Shown here: positions 7,654-17,151 of the stretch, piece by piece
Layout of the letters: each line of letters begins with the position of its first letter
Position numbering within the stretch: the stretch's first letter is position 1
Source: Aidingimonas lacisalsi
Lineage (GTDB): Bacteria; Pseudomonadota; Gammaproteobacteria; Pseudomonadales; Halomonadaceae
Length of the DNA: 64,000 nt
Direction: 5' to 3'
NCBI RefSeq assembly: GCF_008079445.1
Contig: NZ_VRYH01000001.1
Span: forward strand, 62,001 to 126,000
The notes under the pieces: generated by a model
The model's input: the letters and a program-made list of their open reading frames with translations, nothing else
Told to the model about the DNA's origin: nothing
Databases searched by the model: none
Position numbers and translations under genes: made by a program

Positions 7654-9060
7654 CTACCCATAGGCCATTTCTTCAAGTTCCTTGCCGTTGGTTTCCTTGA
7701 CGCACTTGATGACGAAACCGATCGACAACACCGCAAACACGGCATAGATACCGTAGGCACCAGCCAAACCAATGGAGGTCAACATGATCGGGAATGTCAT
7801 GGTGATACCGAAATTCGCCAGCCACTGGAATAGCCCCGAGATCGCCAAGCCCGAGCCACGCATCTGGTTCGGGAACATCTCGCCCAGCATGACCCACATG
7901 ACCGGCCCCCAGGACACATTGAAGAACAGGACATAAGCATTCGCCGCGAGTAACGCCGTGACCCCCATACCACTCGACAGTTGTGGTGCCCCATCGACCA
8001 TGCTGGCCGTGGAGAAAGACAATGCCATGGTGAGCAGCGTCAACGCCATGCCTACCGACCCCGCCCATAGCAACGGCTTGCGACCGATCTTATCGATCAG
8101 CGAAATGGCGATCAGGCAGGCCGCGATACTGACGGCACCACTGATCACATTGATCAGAAGCGCATCTCCTTCGGAGAAACCGACGGCTTGCCACAACACG
8201 GCACCGTAGTAGAACACCACATTGATACCGACCAGTTGCTGGAACACGGCCAAGCCGATCCCCACCCAGACGATGCCGTGAACCTTGCCGGTCGCTTTGT
8301 CGATGACATCGCGCAGACTCGGCTGATGATCGCGGGCCAGCGAGGTCTTGATCTCCGCCAGTTTGGTGCCGACCTCCTCCTCGGGGAGCAGCAGGCTCAG
8401 GACATGTCGCGCCTTGTCTTCCTTACCTTGACTGATCAGAAAGCGTGGGCTTTCCGGAATGAACAGCAAGGCCAACAGAAAGAGCCCGGCCGGCAAGATT
8501 TCGACCCAGAACATCCAGCGCCAGGCGGCGAAATCGAGCCACAGCTGCGTCATCGATGACCCGGCGATGTTGGCCAGCACATAGTTGCTCAGAAACGCAA
8601 TGAACAATCCGGAAATGATCGCCACCTGCTGAATCGTCGCCAGGCGTCCACGATAGGCCGCCGGTGCCGCTTCACTGATGTAGGCAGGCGCCATGACACT
8701 GGCAGCACCCACCGCCATGCCACCCAGAATACGGTAGACGACGAACTCCAACGACCCTCCGGCGACGCCTGACCCCCAGGCACTGACCAGAAAGAAAACG
8801 GCGGCCACGATCAACAGCGTACGGCGGCCGAACCGATCCGCCAGTCTCCCGGCGAAAAAGGCGCCTACCGCACATCCCAACAGCATCGACGCCACATTGA
8901 AGCCGGTCCCCGCACTGTCGGAGTTGAACGATTCCTGCAGGCCATCCACCGTACCGTTGATCACGCCACTGTCGAAGCCGAAAAGAAAGCCGCCGATAGC
9001 GGCAATGCAGCAAATGATAAAGACATACGTCGACTGTTTGAGCTTGGCACCCTCAGGCAT
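7654..9060 (-). CDS. MFS sugar/proton symporter (D-xylose / glucose type)
   Basis: 468 aa with twelve predicted membrane segments. Sugar-porter signatures are clear: GFLFGFDSGVINGT in helix 1, RFGRRTLL in loop 2-3, PESPRFLI before the central loop, QQLVGINVVFYYG in helix 7 and KIGRKPLL in loop 8-9. It belongs to the family of XylE, GalP and Glf and imports a monosaccharide across the inner membrane. It lies 69 bases downstream of the SDR gene and 107 bases before the lactonase, all on the minus strand, which points to D-xylose as substrate. Exact specificity cannot be read from the sequence. Confidence 0.93.
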   Translation of the reverse strand: MPEGAKLKQSTYVFIICCIAAIGGFLFGFDSGVINGTVDGLQESFNSDSAGTGFNVASMLLGCAVGAFFAGRLADRFGRRTLLIVAAVFFLVSAWGSGVAGGSLEFVVYRILGGMAVGAASVMAPAYISEAAPAAYRGRLATIQQVAIISGLFIAFLSNYVLANIAGSSMTQLWLDFAAWRWMFWVEILPAGLFLLALLFIPESPRFLISQGKEDKARHVLSLLLPEEEVGTKLAEIKTSLARDHQPSLRDVIDKATGKVHGIVWVGIGLAVFQQLVGINVVFYYGAVLWQAVGFSEGDALLINVISGAVSIAACLIAISLIDKIGRKPLLWAGSVGMALTLLTMALSFSTASMVDGAPQLSSGMGVTALLAANAYVLFFNVSWGPVMWVMLGEMFPNQMRGSGLAISGLFQWLANFGITMTFPIMLTSIGLAGAYGIYAVFAVLSIGFVIKCVKETNGKELEEMAYG

Positions 9061-9129
9061 ACTTCACTCTCCATGGTTGGCGTTATTCTTCGTTGTCGTG
9101 ATTGAACGTTCGATCGAGACGGGCCGGAG

Positions 9130-9867
9130 TCACCCCCAGCCTGCATCCACCCAATAGTTGTGTCCGGTACAGACAGCACCGTCATCGGACGCCAGGAACA
9201 GCACCATCCCCGCCACATGATGAGGGTGAATACGCGTCTTCAGTGCTTGAGAGGCAACGATGTCCGCCTCACCTTCCGGGCTGTACCACTTGGATTGGCG
9301 GGGAGTTTTCACATTGCCGGGCACGACACAATTCACGCGAATGTTGTCTTCACCCAGTTCACGTGCCAGTGCCCGCGTCATCCCTTCGATGCCGGCCTTG
9401 GACGTTTCATAGAGGACCAGGTTTTCCAAGCCGAGATGCCAACTGATGGACCCGAAGTTGATCACTGCCCCGCCTCCCAACGCCTTCATCCCGGGAGCGA
9501 CTGCCTGGGTCGCGAAAAGGACATGCCGAAGATTGACGGCTAACCGATCCTCCCAGTAGTCGGGCGTGATATCGCCCAGGGCATGACGGTCGTCGTTGGC
9601 CGCGTTGTTGACCAGGACGTTGACATCACCGAGCTGCCGAAAGACCTCAGCCAGGGCATTCAGATCCGTCAGATCGCACTCATGGAAGATCGGTTTTCCA
9701 TCCAGCCGATCGACCAATGCTTGGGCGTCATCCTGGAGCACATCGATGAAGTGCACCTCGGCTCCCTGCTTGACGAACGCCTCCACCAGGCCGGCACCGA
9801 TACCCGAGCCTCCACCGGTAATCACGACCCGCTTGTCTGCCAGACTCGGATAGATCGCCGAACTCAT
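9130..9867 (-). CDS. xylB: SDR-family D-xylose 1-dehydrogenase (NAD+), Caulobacter type
   Basis: 245 aa. The classical SDR elements are TGGGSGIG at residues 17-24, NNAA near 87-90, Ser140 in NFGSISWHL, and Tyr153/Lys157 in YETSKAG. Segments such as ANDDRHALGD, SISWHLGLENLVLYE and PGNVKTPRQ closely resemble the Caulobacter crescentus xylose dehydrogenase as I remember it, well beyond general SDR similarity. It oxidises D-xylose to xylonolactone with NAD+ in the cytosol, the first step of the Weimberg and Dahms routes. A ROK-type operator lies 10 bp before the start codon. No xylonate dehydratase is in the window. Confidence 0.82.
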   Translation of the reverse strand: MSSAIYPSLADKRVVITGGGSGIGAGLVEAFVKQGAEVHFIDVLQDDAQALVDRLDGKPIFHECDLTDLNALAEVFRQLGDVNVLVNNAANDDRHALGDITPDYWEDRLAVNLRHVLFATQAVAPGMKALGGGAVINFGSISWHLGLENLVLYETSKAGIEGMTRALARELGEDNIRVNCVVPGNVKTPRQSKWYSPEGEADIVASQALKTRIHPHHVAGMVLFLASDDGAVCTGHNYWVDAGWG

Positions 9868-9876
9868 GATGCCCCT

Positions 9877-9905
9877 CCACTTAGTACAATAAATTTACTA
9901 AGTGG
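9877..9905. promoter_or_regulatory. Candidate ROK (XylR-type) operator in front of the xylose dehydrogenase
   Basis: CCACTTAGTA, nine AT-rich bases, then TACTAAGTGG form a perfect inverted repeat with 10-bp arms. The inner half TTAGT...ACTAA resembles known XylR (ROK) operators of the TTAGTTTG type. It lies directly upstream of the dehydrogenase, inside or just after its promoter, and the ROK gene is transcribed divergently. Repression of xylose use in the absence of xylose is the likely role. Confidence 0.75.
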
Positions 9906-10193
9906 CAGTGTTGAACATTATCCCGGCACATGACCATACAACTTAGGTATCACACTCATGCCACGTGTTGACGACAACCCCAAACAGCAGGGGAACTCCC
10001 AAGGAGAGAGCGGCTTGGTTAATTAACAGAACTAACCCACCCCGTCTATCTCGATTCACTGGCTGCATTGCCATGCCCGCTTCCGGTCGATTCCATCGAC
10101 CGGGGGTGTCATAATTTTCACGCAACGATTTCCTGGCAGACACATTCACAGCCGTCTCGACCTCCGCCAACAAGCAGGACCAAGCACACCTCG
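9906..10193. other. Rest of the divergent intergenic region
   Basis: The full gap between the dehydrogenase and ROK start codons is 326 bp. Besides the operator at 9877-9905 it holds a 10-bp palindrome, GTTAATTAAC at 10018-10027, that could belong to the ROK promoter. I see no small gene. An upstream in-frame ATG at 10068 would extend the ROK protein by 42 residues with no family resemblance. Confidence 0.5.
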
Positions 10194-11408
10194 ATGCCAA
10201 CTTCCACCAACCAGCACAACGCCGGCAATCTCGGCTTCCTCAAACGCCTCAACCGCAGCGCCATCCTGGAGATGGTGCGTCGCTCCCCCGGGATGACGCG
10301 TGCCGACATCGCAACGCACGCCCGTTTGACCAAAGCCACGGTCGGAACCGGCGTCCAGTCGTTACTCGCGAGGAAATGGTTGACGGAAGGCGATCTCAAG
10401 AAAAGTAGCGGTGGCCGCCCGGGCCGCGCGCTCTACCTCAATGATGAGCACTATGCGCTGATTGGCGCCGAAGTTGGCGTTCACGGTCTGCGGATGGTGG
10501 CCTGCTCACTGAACGGCGACATTCTGGATCAACATCATGAGCATTTGCCGCCCACCACGCCGGAAATCACGGCACGACACTTGGCAGAATGCCTGCAGAC
10601 ATTGCTGGCGGGGCCCGCTGTCGCCGAACGCCACTGTCTGGGCTTGGGTATCGCGGTCCCGGGACCGATCGCCCCCGGGCAAACCGTCCTGCGTCTGGCT
10701 CCCAACCTCGGCTGGCGGGATGTCCCTTTCCTTGACCTGCTACAGCAGTACTTGCCGGCACCAGAAGGCATCTGGCTGATGGATAACGAGGCCAAGGCCG
10801 CCGCCTTCGGTGAACTCTATTTCCGAACCGGTGACATTCCCGACTCGCTACTGTACGTCAGCGCAGGAACGGGGATTGGCAGCGGTCTGGTCGAAGGCAA
10901 CCCCTGGCCCGTCGTCACACGAGGAGTGCAGGGACTGGCCGGAGAGATCGGCCACACCATCCTGCAACCCGGTGGCCTCTACTGCCATTGCGGCAACCGT
11001 GGCTGTGCCGAAACGCTCGTCAGCGGCTGGACGATTCGGGCGGCCCTGGGCATTGCCGAAGAAGACGACTTGTATGAGGCGTTGGCGTCACGACTTCACG
11101 ACGATGAAGTGCAACGCACGCTCAAACGGGCGGGACAGGCGCTCGGCACCCTGCTGCTCAATCTGCACCATACCCAGAACCCCTCCGAGATCGTGCTCGG
11201 CGGCTCACTGACCCGACTCGGCCCGGCACTCCTGGAGCCGGCACTGTCCTACTTCGAAGCCAGCCAGAATCGTTTGCTGGGCATATCGCAGCATATTCCA
11301 TTGCGCATCATCGAAGACAGCACCTTCATCGCCGCTCGCGGCGCGGCGGCCCAGGTACTGGCTCACGCGATTCATGATCCGGATGCCGTCAATCGAGCAT
11401 CACTCTGA
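10194..11408 (+). CDS. ROK-family transcriptional repressor (NagC / XylR type)
   Basis: 404 aa from the chosen start, the usual NagC/XylR length. An N-terminal winged helix occupies about residues 15-75 ([20 protein letters not shown]). A sugar-kinase-like ROK domain follows, with the glycine-rich [21 protein letters not shown], and the zinc-binding [12 protein letters not shown]. Such proteins bind a sugar and leave their palindromic operators. It is divergent from the xylose dehydrogenase, symporter and lactonase genes, with a 29-bp inverted repeat before the dehydrogenase, so it is probably the xylose repressor. The start is moderately sure because the ribosome binding site is weak. Confidence 0.87.
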   Translation: MPTSTNQHNAGNLGFLKRLNRSAILEMVRRSPGMTRADIATHARLTKATVGTGVQSLLARKWLTEGDLKKSSGGRPGRALYLNDEHYALIGAEVGVHGLRMVACSLNGDILDQHHEHLPPTTPEITARHLAECLQTLLAGPAVAERHCLGLGIAVPGPIAPGQTVLRLAPNLGWRDVPFLDLLQQYLPAPEGIWLMDNEAKAAAFGELYFRTGDIPDSLLYVSAGTGIGSGLVEGNPWPVVTRGVQGLAGEIGHTILQPGGLYCHCGNRGCAETLVSGWTIRAALGIAEEDDLYEALASRLHDDEVQRTLKRAGQALGTLLLNLHHTQNPSEIVLGGSLTRLGPALLEPALSYFEASQNRLLGISQHIPLRIIEDSTFIAARGAAAQVLAHAIHDPDAVNRASL

Positions 11409-11432
11409 TTCGGCTCCAGACATGCATACGGC

Positions 11433-12626
11433 CTACGATATTGCCGTGTCAGCCCCCAGCTGTCGCACGGCCGCTTCGACACCGTGCAGTTCGGCCAACC
11501 CCTTCAGGCGGCCATAGAGCGGGTAGCCGGGCGCCGTGTCACGATGCTGGTCATCGAGGATATGGTGGCCATGATCGGGACGCAGCGGCAGGCGCGATCC
11601 ACCTTGCCGCTCGCGCCGCCGCTCCTCGGCGACCAGCGCTTGAATCACGCCGACCATATCGACATCACCTGCCAGGTGAGCGGCTTCATGGAAGGAGCGC
11701 GGATCCGGTGTCTCACGTTGTGTCGAACGCAGGTGAGCAAAATGAATATGCGGGCCGAACCGTCTGGCCATGTCGACCAGCTCGTTCGCTGCGCTGACCC
11801 CGTAGGAACCGGTACAGAATGTCAGCCCGTTAGCCGGGCTGGGGACGGCATCCAGCAGCCATTGAGCATCAGCCGCTGACGACACCACGCGAGGGAGGCC
11901 GAACAGCGGACGAGGCGGGTCATCGGGATGGATGGCCAGACGAATGCCAACGTCCTCGGCTACCGGCACGATCGCTTCCAGAAACATGCGTAAGTGGTCA
12001 CGCAAGCGTTCGGTGTCGATCCCCTCATACCCCGCCAACACGTCACGGAACCGTGCCAAGGTGTAGTGCTCCTCGGCACCGGGCAGACCGGCAATGATAT
12101 TGTTGATCAATCGCTGGCGTGCGAGCTCGTCGAGACCATCCAGGTAACGCCGCGCCTCCGCTTGCTCGGAATCATCGTACTCGTGCACGGCACCGGGACG
12201 CTTGAGCAGGTAGAGATCGACAGCGGCAAAGGCCGTTTGATCGAAACGCAAGGCCAGTTCCCCCGCAGGCAGCGCATAGGCAAGGTCCGTGCGCGTCCAG
12301 TCGAGTACCGGCATGAAGTTGTAGCAGACAGTGTCGATACCGCAGGCTGCCAGGTGGCGAAGCGTCTGCTGATAGTTGGCAATATAGGTTGCGCAGTCAC
12401 CACTGCGTTTCTTGATGTCTTCGTGCACCGGCACGCTTTCGACGACTGACCAGGTGAGGCCACTCGCCTCGATGAGCCCCTTGCGTTCCTCGATCGCCTC
12501 GATGGGCCAGACATCCCCATTGGGAATGTCATGCAGCGCGGTCACGATACCGGTCGCTCCGGTCTGCCGGATTTCGGCGAGGCGAATCGGATCATTGGGG
12601 CCGAACCAGCGCCATGTGTGTTCCAT
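11433..12626 (-). CDS. uxuA: D-mannonate dehydratase, UxuA family
   Basis: 397 aa, close to the 394 aa of E. coli UxuA. The N-terminus [13 protein letters not shown] and the segments [35 protein letters not shown] and [19 protein letters not shown] (metal-site histidine) are typical of this TIM-barrel, metal-dependent enzyme. It converts D-mannonate to 2-keto-3-deoxygluconate. It is the last gene of the minus-strand uronate block, 10 bases after uxuB. A second, unrelated mannonate dehydratase of the enolase superfamily is in the same block (18190-19401). It converges on the ROK gene with 24 bases between. Confidence 0.95.
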   Translation of the reverse strand: MEHTWRWFGPNDPIRLAEIRQTGATGIVTALHDIPNGDVWPIEAIEERKGLIEASGLTWSVVESVPVHEDIKKRSGDCATYIANYQQTLRHLAACGIDTVCYNFMPVLDWTRTDLAYALPAGELALRFDQTAFAAVDLYLLKRPGAVHEYDDSEQAEARRYLDGLDELARQRLINNIIAGLPGAEEHYTLARFRDVLAGYEGIDTERLRDHLRMFLEAIVPVAEDVGIRLAIHPDDPPRPLFGLPRVVSSAADAQWLLDAVPSPANGLTFCTGSYGVSAANELVDMARRFGPHIHFAHLRSTQRETPDPRSFHEAAHLAGDVDMVGVIQALVAEERRRERQGGSRLPLRPDHGHHILDDQHRDTAPGYPLYGRLKGLAELHGVEAAVRQLGADTAIS

Positions 12627-12636
12627 GCAAGCTCTC

Positions 12637-14133
12637 CTAGGACGACGGAATGCGTGCCAGGGCCGTCGCCAGCCCCGCTGCCGTCAAGGTGTGATAGGCC
12701 GTCGTTACCGCCTGGGAAAAACCTGGCCACCGTGCCAAGGCCGACGGAAACACCGCATCCACTGCCAGAAAGGCCTCGACCAGACGTTCGACGGAGTCAC
12801 CATGTCGCTCATGCAGCGTGGCAAACGTCGCTGCAAGCGGATCGTCCACATGATAGGCAGTGCCATGCAGGTCCTGACCAGCGGTATAACGAATCCAGGC
12901 CGCTACGCCCAAGGCAGTACAGGGTACGTCGGCTCCCGCTTCGAGGCGCGCCAAAGCGCCATGACACCAACGTTGCGGCAATTTCTGCGAGCCGTCCATG
13001 GCAATCTGCTGCAGGCGGTGACGCAGGCTGTCGTTGGCAAATCGGGCAAGCAAGGACTCAGCGTACACCGTCAGGTCGGTATTCGACGGCATGGCGAGTG
13101 TCGGCGCAGCCTCCTCAAGCATGTATTGCCGCAGCAATGCGACCAGTGCCTCACGACTGACGGCATCGAAGACCGTCTCGATACCATCGAGGGCTCCCAG
13201 ATAGGCCAGCAAGGAATGACTGCCATTGAGCATGCGTAGTTTCATGGTCTCGAATGGCGCCACGTCATCGACCATTTCCACGCCGTCCCCCTCCCAGGCC
13301 GGGCGCCCTTGCGGGAAGTCGTCCTCGATGACCCATTGGGCAAACGCTTCGCCCACTACGGCATTGGCATCCGCGGTGCCTAACGCAGCCAACCGCTCAA
13401 AATCGGCCGCAGTCATCGCCGGCACGATCCGATCGACCATGCTGCAGGGAAACGCGACCTCGCGATCGATCCAATCCGCCAGCTCCGCATCGCGGAAAGC
13501 TGCCAACTGGATAACGGCAGCCCGTGTGCGCTGACCGTTATCAGGCATGTTATCGCAGCTCAGGACAGTGAAAGGTGGCAAGCCGGCTGCACGTCGACGC
13601 ACCAGCGCTTCGACCAGAATCCCCGGCGCGGTACGTGGTGTCGTCGGCGCCTCGATATCGGCGGTGATCCGTGGATCGTCGCACAGCAAACTGCCCTCGG
13701 CCGGGCTCAGGAAGTAGCCTTTCTCGGTGACCGTCAACGTAACGATACGCACGGATTCCAAGGTCATCCGGGTCAGCAACGTTTCCAGGTCACGCCCCCA
13801 GAGTCCCTGGGAGTCGCAGCCCGTGAACAGTGCCTCTTCGATGACACCGATCTCCCGCACCGTCACATTCACGCTGTCGGCATATTCGGCGACATGATAG
13901 CGATGGCCGGCATCGCGCAGCCGGTCGACCAGCGCCACATTACCGCGCAAGTTGGCACTGCACACGCCCCAGTCACTCTCTTGGGTACGCTGACGATGAC
14001 GCTCCAGATACACCGCTTGATGGGCACGATGAAAGGCACCCAGCCCCAAATGCACGATCCCGATACGCCCCGAGGGAGTCGCCGCCGGCAGGTACCTGGC
14101 ATCAGCCGGCGCCGGCTCATTCTCATTCACCAT
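12637..14133 (-). CDS. uxuB: D-fructuronate reductase / mannitol dehydrogenase family
   Basis: 498 aa. The N-terminal Rossmann part is marked by [20 protein letters not shown]. The mannitol-dehydrogenase motifs CDNMPDNG and [14 protein letters not shown], and [16 protein letters not shown] with the catalytic Lys, are visible. UxuB reduces D-fructuronate to D-mannonate with NADH, feeding UxuA just downstream. The gene is 4 bases from dctM and 10 bases from uxuA, so all are one transcript. A mannitol or arabinitol dehydrogenase role is less likely beside uxuA and a uronate-type TRAP system. Confidence 0.9.
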   Translation of the reverse strand: MVNENEPAPADARYLPAATPSGRIGIVHLGLGAFHRAHQAVYLERHRQRTQESDWGVCSANLRGNVALVDRLRDAGHRYHVAEYADSVNVTVREIGVIEEALFTGCDSQGLWGRDLETLLTRMTLESVRIVTLTVTEKGYFLSPAEGSLLCDDPRITADIEAPTTPRTAPGILVEALVRRRAAGLPPFTVLSCDNMPDNGQRTRAAVIQLAAFRDAELADWIDREVAFPCSMVDRIVPAMTAADFERLAALGTADANAVVGEAFAQWVIEDDFPQGRPAWEGDGVEMVDDVAPFETMKLRMLNGSHSLLAYLGALDGIETVFDAVSREALVALLRQYMLEEAAPTLAMPSNTDLTVYAESLLARFANDSLRHRLQQIAMDGSQKLPQRWCHGALARLEAGADVPCTALGVAAWIRYTAGQDLHGTAYHVDDPLAATFATLHERHGDSVERLVEAFLAVDAVFPSALARWPGFSQAVTTAYHTLTAAGLATALARIPSS

Positions 14134-14137
14134 GCAT

Positions 14138-15421
14138 TCACTCTCCCAGGATCAGATTCGGCAACCACAATGAAAGGGTCGGTACATAAGAGACCAGTAG
14201 CAATACGGCCAGATTGCAAATCAAGAAAGGAACAATGGCTCGAGCCACCTTGAGCATCGGCAGATTACCGATCCCGGCCACCACGAACAGACACACCCCG
14301 ACGGGCGGCGTCGTCAGACCGATCATCAGGTTGAGAACCGCCATCACCGCGAAATGTACAGGATCCATTCCGACGCCTGTCGCCACGCCCATCAAGGCCG
14401 GAAACAGGATGATCAGGGCAGCGATGGTCTCCATGAAGGTCCCGACGAACAACAGGATCAGATTGAGTATCAGGATCACCACGATGGGATTGTCACTGAT
14501 CGTCAAGATGACATCGGCCAGCATTTGGGGGACTTGCTGCGTGGTCATGATCCAGCCGAACAGGTTGGCCAAACCGACCAGCAGCAATAGCGCCGACGAC
14601 GTCAGCACGGTATCGAACAATATCGACGGCAGTTTGCGCCAGCTAAGGCCCTTGTAGACATACATGCCCACCACCAAGGCGTAAAGACTGGCGACAATGG
14701 ATGCCTCTGTAGGCGTGAATAAGCCGCCGATGATGCCGTAGAGAATAATGGCCGTCATCATCAACGCCCAGAACGCCGTGCGTCCCTCGCGCAGCAGATG
14801 GCGAAGGGTCGGACGCTCCTCCTTGGGGTAGCCACGACGTACCGCCAATAGGTAGACGGTAATCATCATCGCCAAGCCCAGTAACAACCCTGGGACGGCA
14901 CCGGCCAGGAACATTCGGCCCACCGATACCCCGGTCAGAGAACCGGCAATGATCATGGGAACGCTCGGGGGAATGATGGGACCGATCGTCGACGATGCTG
15001 CCGTCACAGCGGCTGAAAAGGGTTTGTCATAGCCAGCCTTCGACATCCCGGGGATCATGACCGAGCCGATACTGGCCGCATCCGCCACCGCCGTGCCGGA
15101 AATGCCGCCGAAGATCATGGACCCACCGACATTGGCCAAGCCCAGCCCACCACGGATGTGGCCGACGACAGCATTGGAAAAGCGCACGATATGTTCGGTG
15201 ATATTGCCGACGTTCATCAGATTGCCGGCCAGTATGAAGCCGGGAATGCACAGCAGCACGAAGGTATCGATACCGGCATACATCCGTTGGGGCACCACCG
15301 TTAGCGACGTCCCGTCGAACAGCAGGAAGCTCATCGAAGCGATGCCCAGCGAGAAGGCAATGGGAATGCCTGCCAGCAACAGAACCAGGAAGACGCCGAA
15401 CAGCAGCAACATTTCCATCAA
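14138..15421 (-). CDS. dctM: TRAP transporter large permease subunit (DctM family), second system
   Basis: 427 aa and strongly hydrophobic. DctM landmarks are GIPIAFSLGIASM, GGISGTAVADAASIGSVMIPGM, IIPPSVPMIIAGS and PTEASIVASLYALVVG. It works with the DctQ and DctP proteins encoded just upstream; its start overlaps the dctQ stop by 4 bases. The TctM-like order P-Q-M followed by uxuB and uxuA suggests a hexuronate or hexonate as the imported substrate. It is clearly a different system from the one at 2886-5893. Confidence 0.94.
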   Translation of the reverse strand: MMEMLLLFGVFLVLLLAGIPIAFSLGIASMSFLLFDGTSLTVVPQRMYAGIDTFVLLCIPGFILAGNLMNVGNITEHIVRFSNAVVGHIRGGLGLANVGGSMIFGGISGTAVADAASIGSVMIPGMSKAGYDKPFSAAVTAASSTIGPIIPPSVPMIIAGSLTGVSVGRMFLAGAVPGLLLGLAMMITVYLLAVRRGYPKEERPTLRHLLREGRTAFWALMMTAIILYGIIGGLFTPTEASIVASLYALVVGMYVYKGLSWRKLPSILFDTVLTSSALLLLVGLANLFGWIMTTQQVPQMLADVILTISDNPIVVILILNLILLFVGTFMETIAALIILFPALMGVATGVGMDPVHFAVMAVLNLMIGLTTPPVGVCLFVVAGIGNLPMLKVARAIVPFLICNLAVLLLVSYVPTLSLWLPNLILGE

Positions 15422-16041
15422 GACGTCTCCTCATCGACGCGAGAGGGAACTCGTAGCATCGCAACCACGCCCTCGATAAAGCCAATGACGCTGTAAAATA
15501 CCACCAAACCGAACAGCACCACGGTAGAGAAAAAGATATAGATCATGGGTACGTGTAACGTCGGGGACGTTTGCCAGACGCCGTTCTCCGCATAGAGCCA
15601 GGCATAAGGCAGAGTGATCGCCGCGAAACCTCCCATCAGCAGACACATGAGCGCCTGATATCCCGCTCTGGAGCGTGGCCCCAGTTGTCGATGGAATAAC
15701 TCGACATTGACATTGCGCTGGTGACGAATCACCAGACCGGCCGATAGCGCGACCATGTAGATGAAAAGGTACCGCGACAGTTCTTCGGTCCAGGAGATGG
15801 AAAACGGCAATGCCAGACGCCCCGCAATCTGCAACAGCACTGTGCCGGCAATCCCGACCAGTGCCAGTGTCGCCAGACAGGCGAACAGACTGTCGAACCA
15901 ACCGACGACACGGCCGGGCAGGCCGCCCAACCTGGGCACCGATGCCAGCACGTCCAGTTCCTCAATGACCTGCTTGTCAGGCGTATCGACGGCTGTCTCC
16001 AGGCGGTCCGAGCCGTTATGTCGGAGGGAAACCATACACAC
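15418..16041 (-). CDS. dctQ: TRAP transporter small membrane subunit (DctQ family), second system
   Basis: 207 aa. After a polar N-terminus of about 45 residues, four hydrophobic segments follow, near residues 50-72, 88-106, 126-146 and 166-188. The DctQ motif appears as ISWTEELSRYLFIYMVALSAGLV. It overlaps dctM by 4 bases (ATGA) and follows dctP by 72 bases. The long N-terminal extension before the first helix is unusual for the family, but in-frame starts within it are few, so I kept the full length. Confidence 0.9.
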   Translation of the reverse strand: MCMVSLRHNGSDRLETAVDTPDKQVIEELDVLASVPRLGGLPGRVVGWFDSLFACLATLALVGIAGTVLLQIAGRLALPFSISWTEELSRYLFIYMVALSAGLVIRHQRNVNVELFHRQLGPRSRAGYQALMCLLMGGFAAITLPYAWLYAENGVWQTSPTLHVPMIYIFFSTVVLFGLVVFYSVIGFIEGVVAMLRVPSRVDEETS

Positions 16042-16113
16042 TCCTCATGAAGCGCTGCCCCGTTCAAGGGCGATCAAGGGGCGGATAGATCGACTATCCG
16101 CCCGGTCGGGACA

Positions 16114-17082
16114 TCAAAGGTCCTGAATGGCTTCGAACAGTTCCATCTGCTCGTCATTCAACGACGCTTCGACAGCGGAACGGGCCTGTTCGGCAAAGGC
16201 TTCCCGATCCACCTCCACGAATTCCATACCACTTTCCTCCAACGCTGCCTCGAGGCGCTGCTGGTCTTCCTCAAACAGCTCTGCTTCGTACTCCTGCATG
16301 TCTTCCGCCGCATTGAAGATGACTTCCTGCAGCTCCTCCGGCATCTGATCAAGCTGATTCTTGCCGATCACGACATAGATCCAGCTGCGTACGTGGCCGG
16401 TCCGGTTCACATAGTCCTGGACCTCATCGAAACTGGCACTCTCGATCAGACTAAGAGGATTCTCCTGCGCATCGATGGTGCCTTGCTGCAACGCGGTAAA
16501 GACCTCGCTGAACGCCATCGGCGTCGGTCGGGCCCCCAGACTTTCCCAGGTATCCACGAACAGCGGTACGTTGGGCACACGCAGTTTGAGGCCATCGAGA
16601 TCACCGGGATGCTCGATCTTGCGGTTGGAGGTCAGATGGCGCGGTCCCCGTTCGAACCAGGCCAACGGTACCAGGTTGGCTCGCTCGGTGATCTGTGCTT
16701 CGATCTCCTCACCGATCTCGCCTTCCACCGCCTCATGCAGATGCTCGGAATCCCGGAAAGCGTAAGGCACGGCCATCATGGCGGCTTTCGGTGCCCAGTT
16801 CTGCAGGCTTTCCCCCGTGATCGTCATATCGGCATTACCGAGCTGGATGCTGTCGATGACATCCATTTCGTCGCCAAGCTGCTCATTGGGGTACAACTCG
16901 ACTTCGATCCGGCCGTCCGAGTTCTCCTCGACCTTCGATTTGAAATGTTCCGCCGCCTGGTGCCAGATGTTTTCTTCGTTGGCCAGATGGCCGAACTTCA
17001 GGGTGTAGTCTGCCGCCGTCGCAGCTTGAGCGCCGAATAGAGCGACCCCAAGCACGGCACTGGTTATCATCGGTTTGATCAT
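16114..17082 (-). CDS. dctP: TRAP transporter substrate-binding protein (DctP family), second system
   Basis: 322 aa with a clear signal peptide (MIKPMITSAVLGVALFGAQAATA). DctP features include KFGHLANEENIWHQAA, GRIEVELYPNEQLGDEMD, LKLRVPNVPLFVDTW with the conserved Arg, and GTIDAQENPLSLI. It is periplasmic and probably binds a hexuronate or aldonate, given the mannonate and fructuronate enzymes in the same block. GGAGAAACGCC precedes the start. A gap of 69 bases separates it from the zinc dehydrogenase gene upstream. Confidence 0.93.
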   Translation of the reverse strand: MIKPMITSAVLGVALFGAQAATAADYTLKFGHLANEENIWHQAAEHFKSKVEENSDGRIEVELYPNEQLGDEMDVIDSIQLGNADMTITGESLQNWAPKAAMMAVPYAFRDSEHLHEAVEGEIGEEIEAQITERANLVPLAWFERGPRHLTSNRKIEHPGDLDGLKLRVPNVPLFVDTWESLGARPTPMAFSEVFTALQQGTIDAQENPLSLIESASFDEVQDYVNRTGHVRSWIYVVIGKNQLDQMPEELQEVIFNAAEDMQEYEAELFEEDQQRLEAALEESGMEFVEVDREAFAEQARSAVEASLNDEQMELFEAIQDL

Positions 17083-17151
17083 GGCGTTTCTCCTAGCACT
17101 GAGTGATTATGGGTTGTTGGCATTCGTGCAGTTGTGGATGAATTCAGCCCA

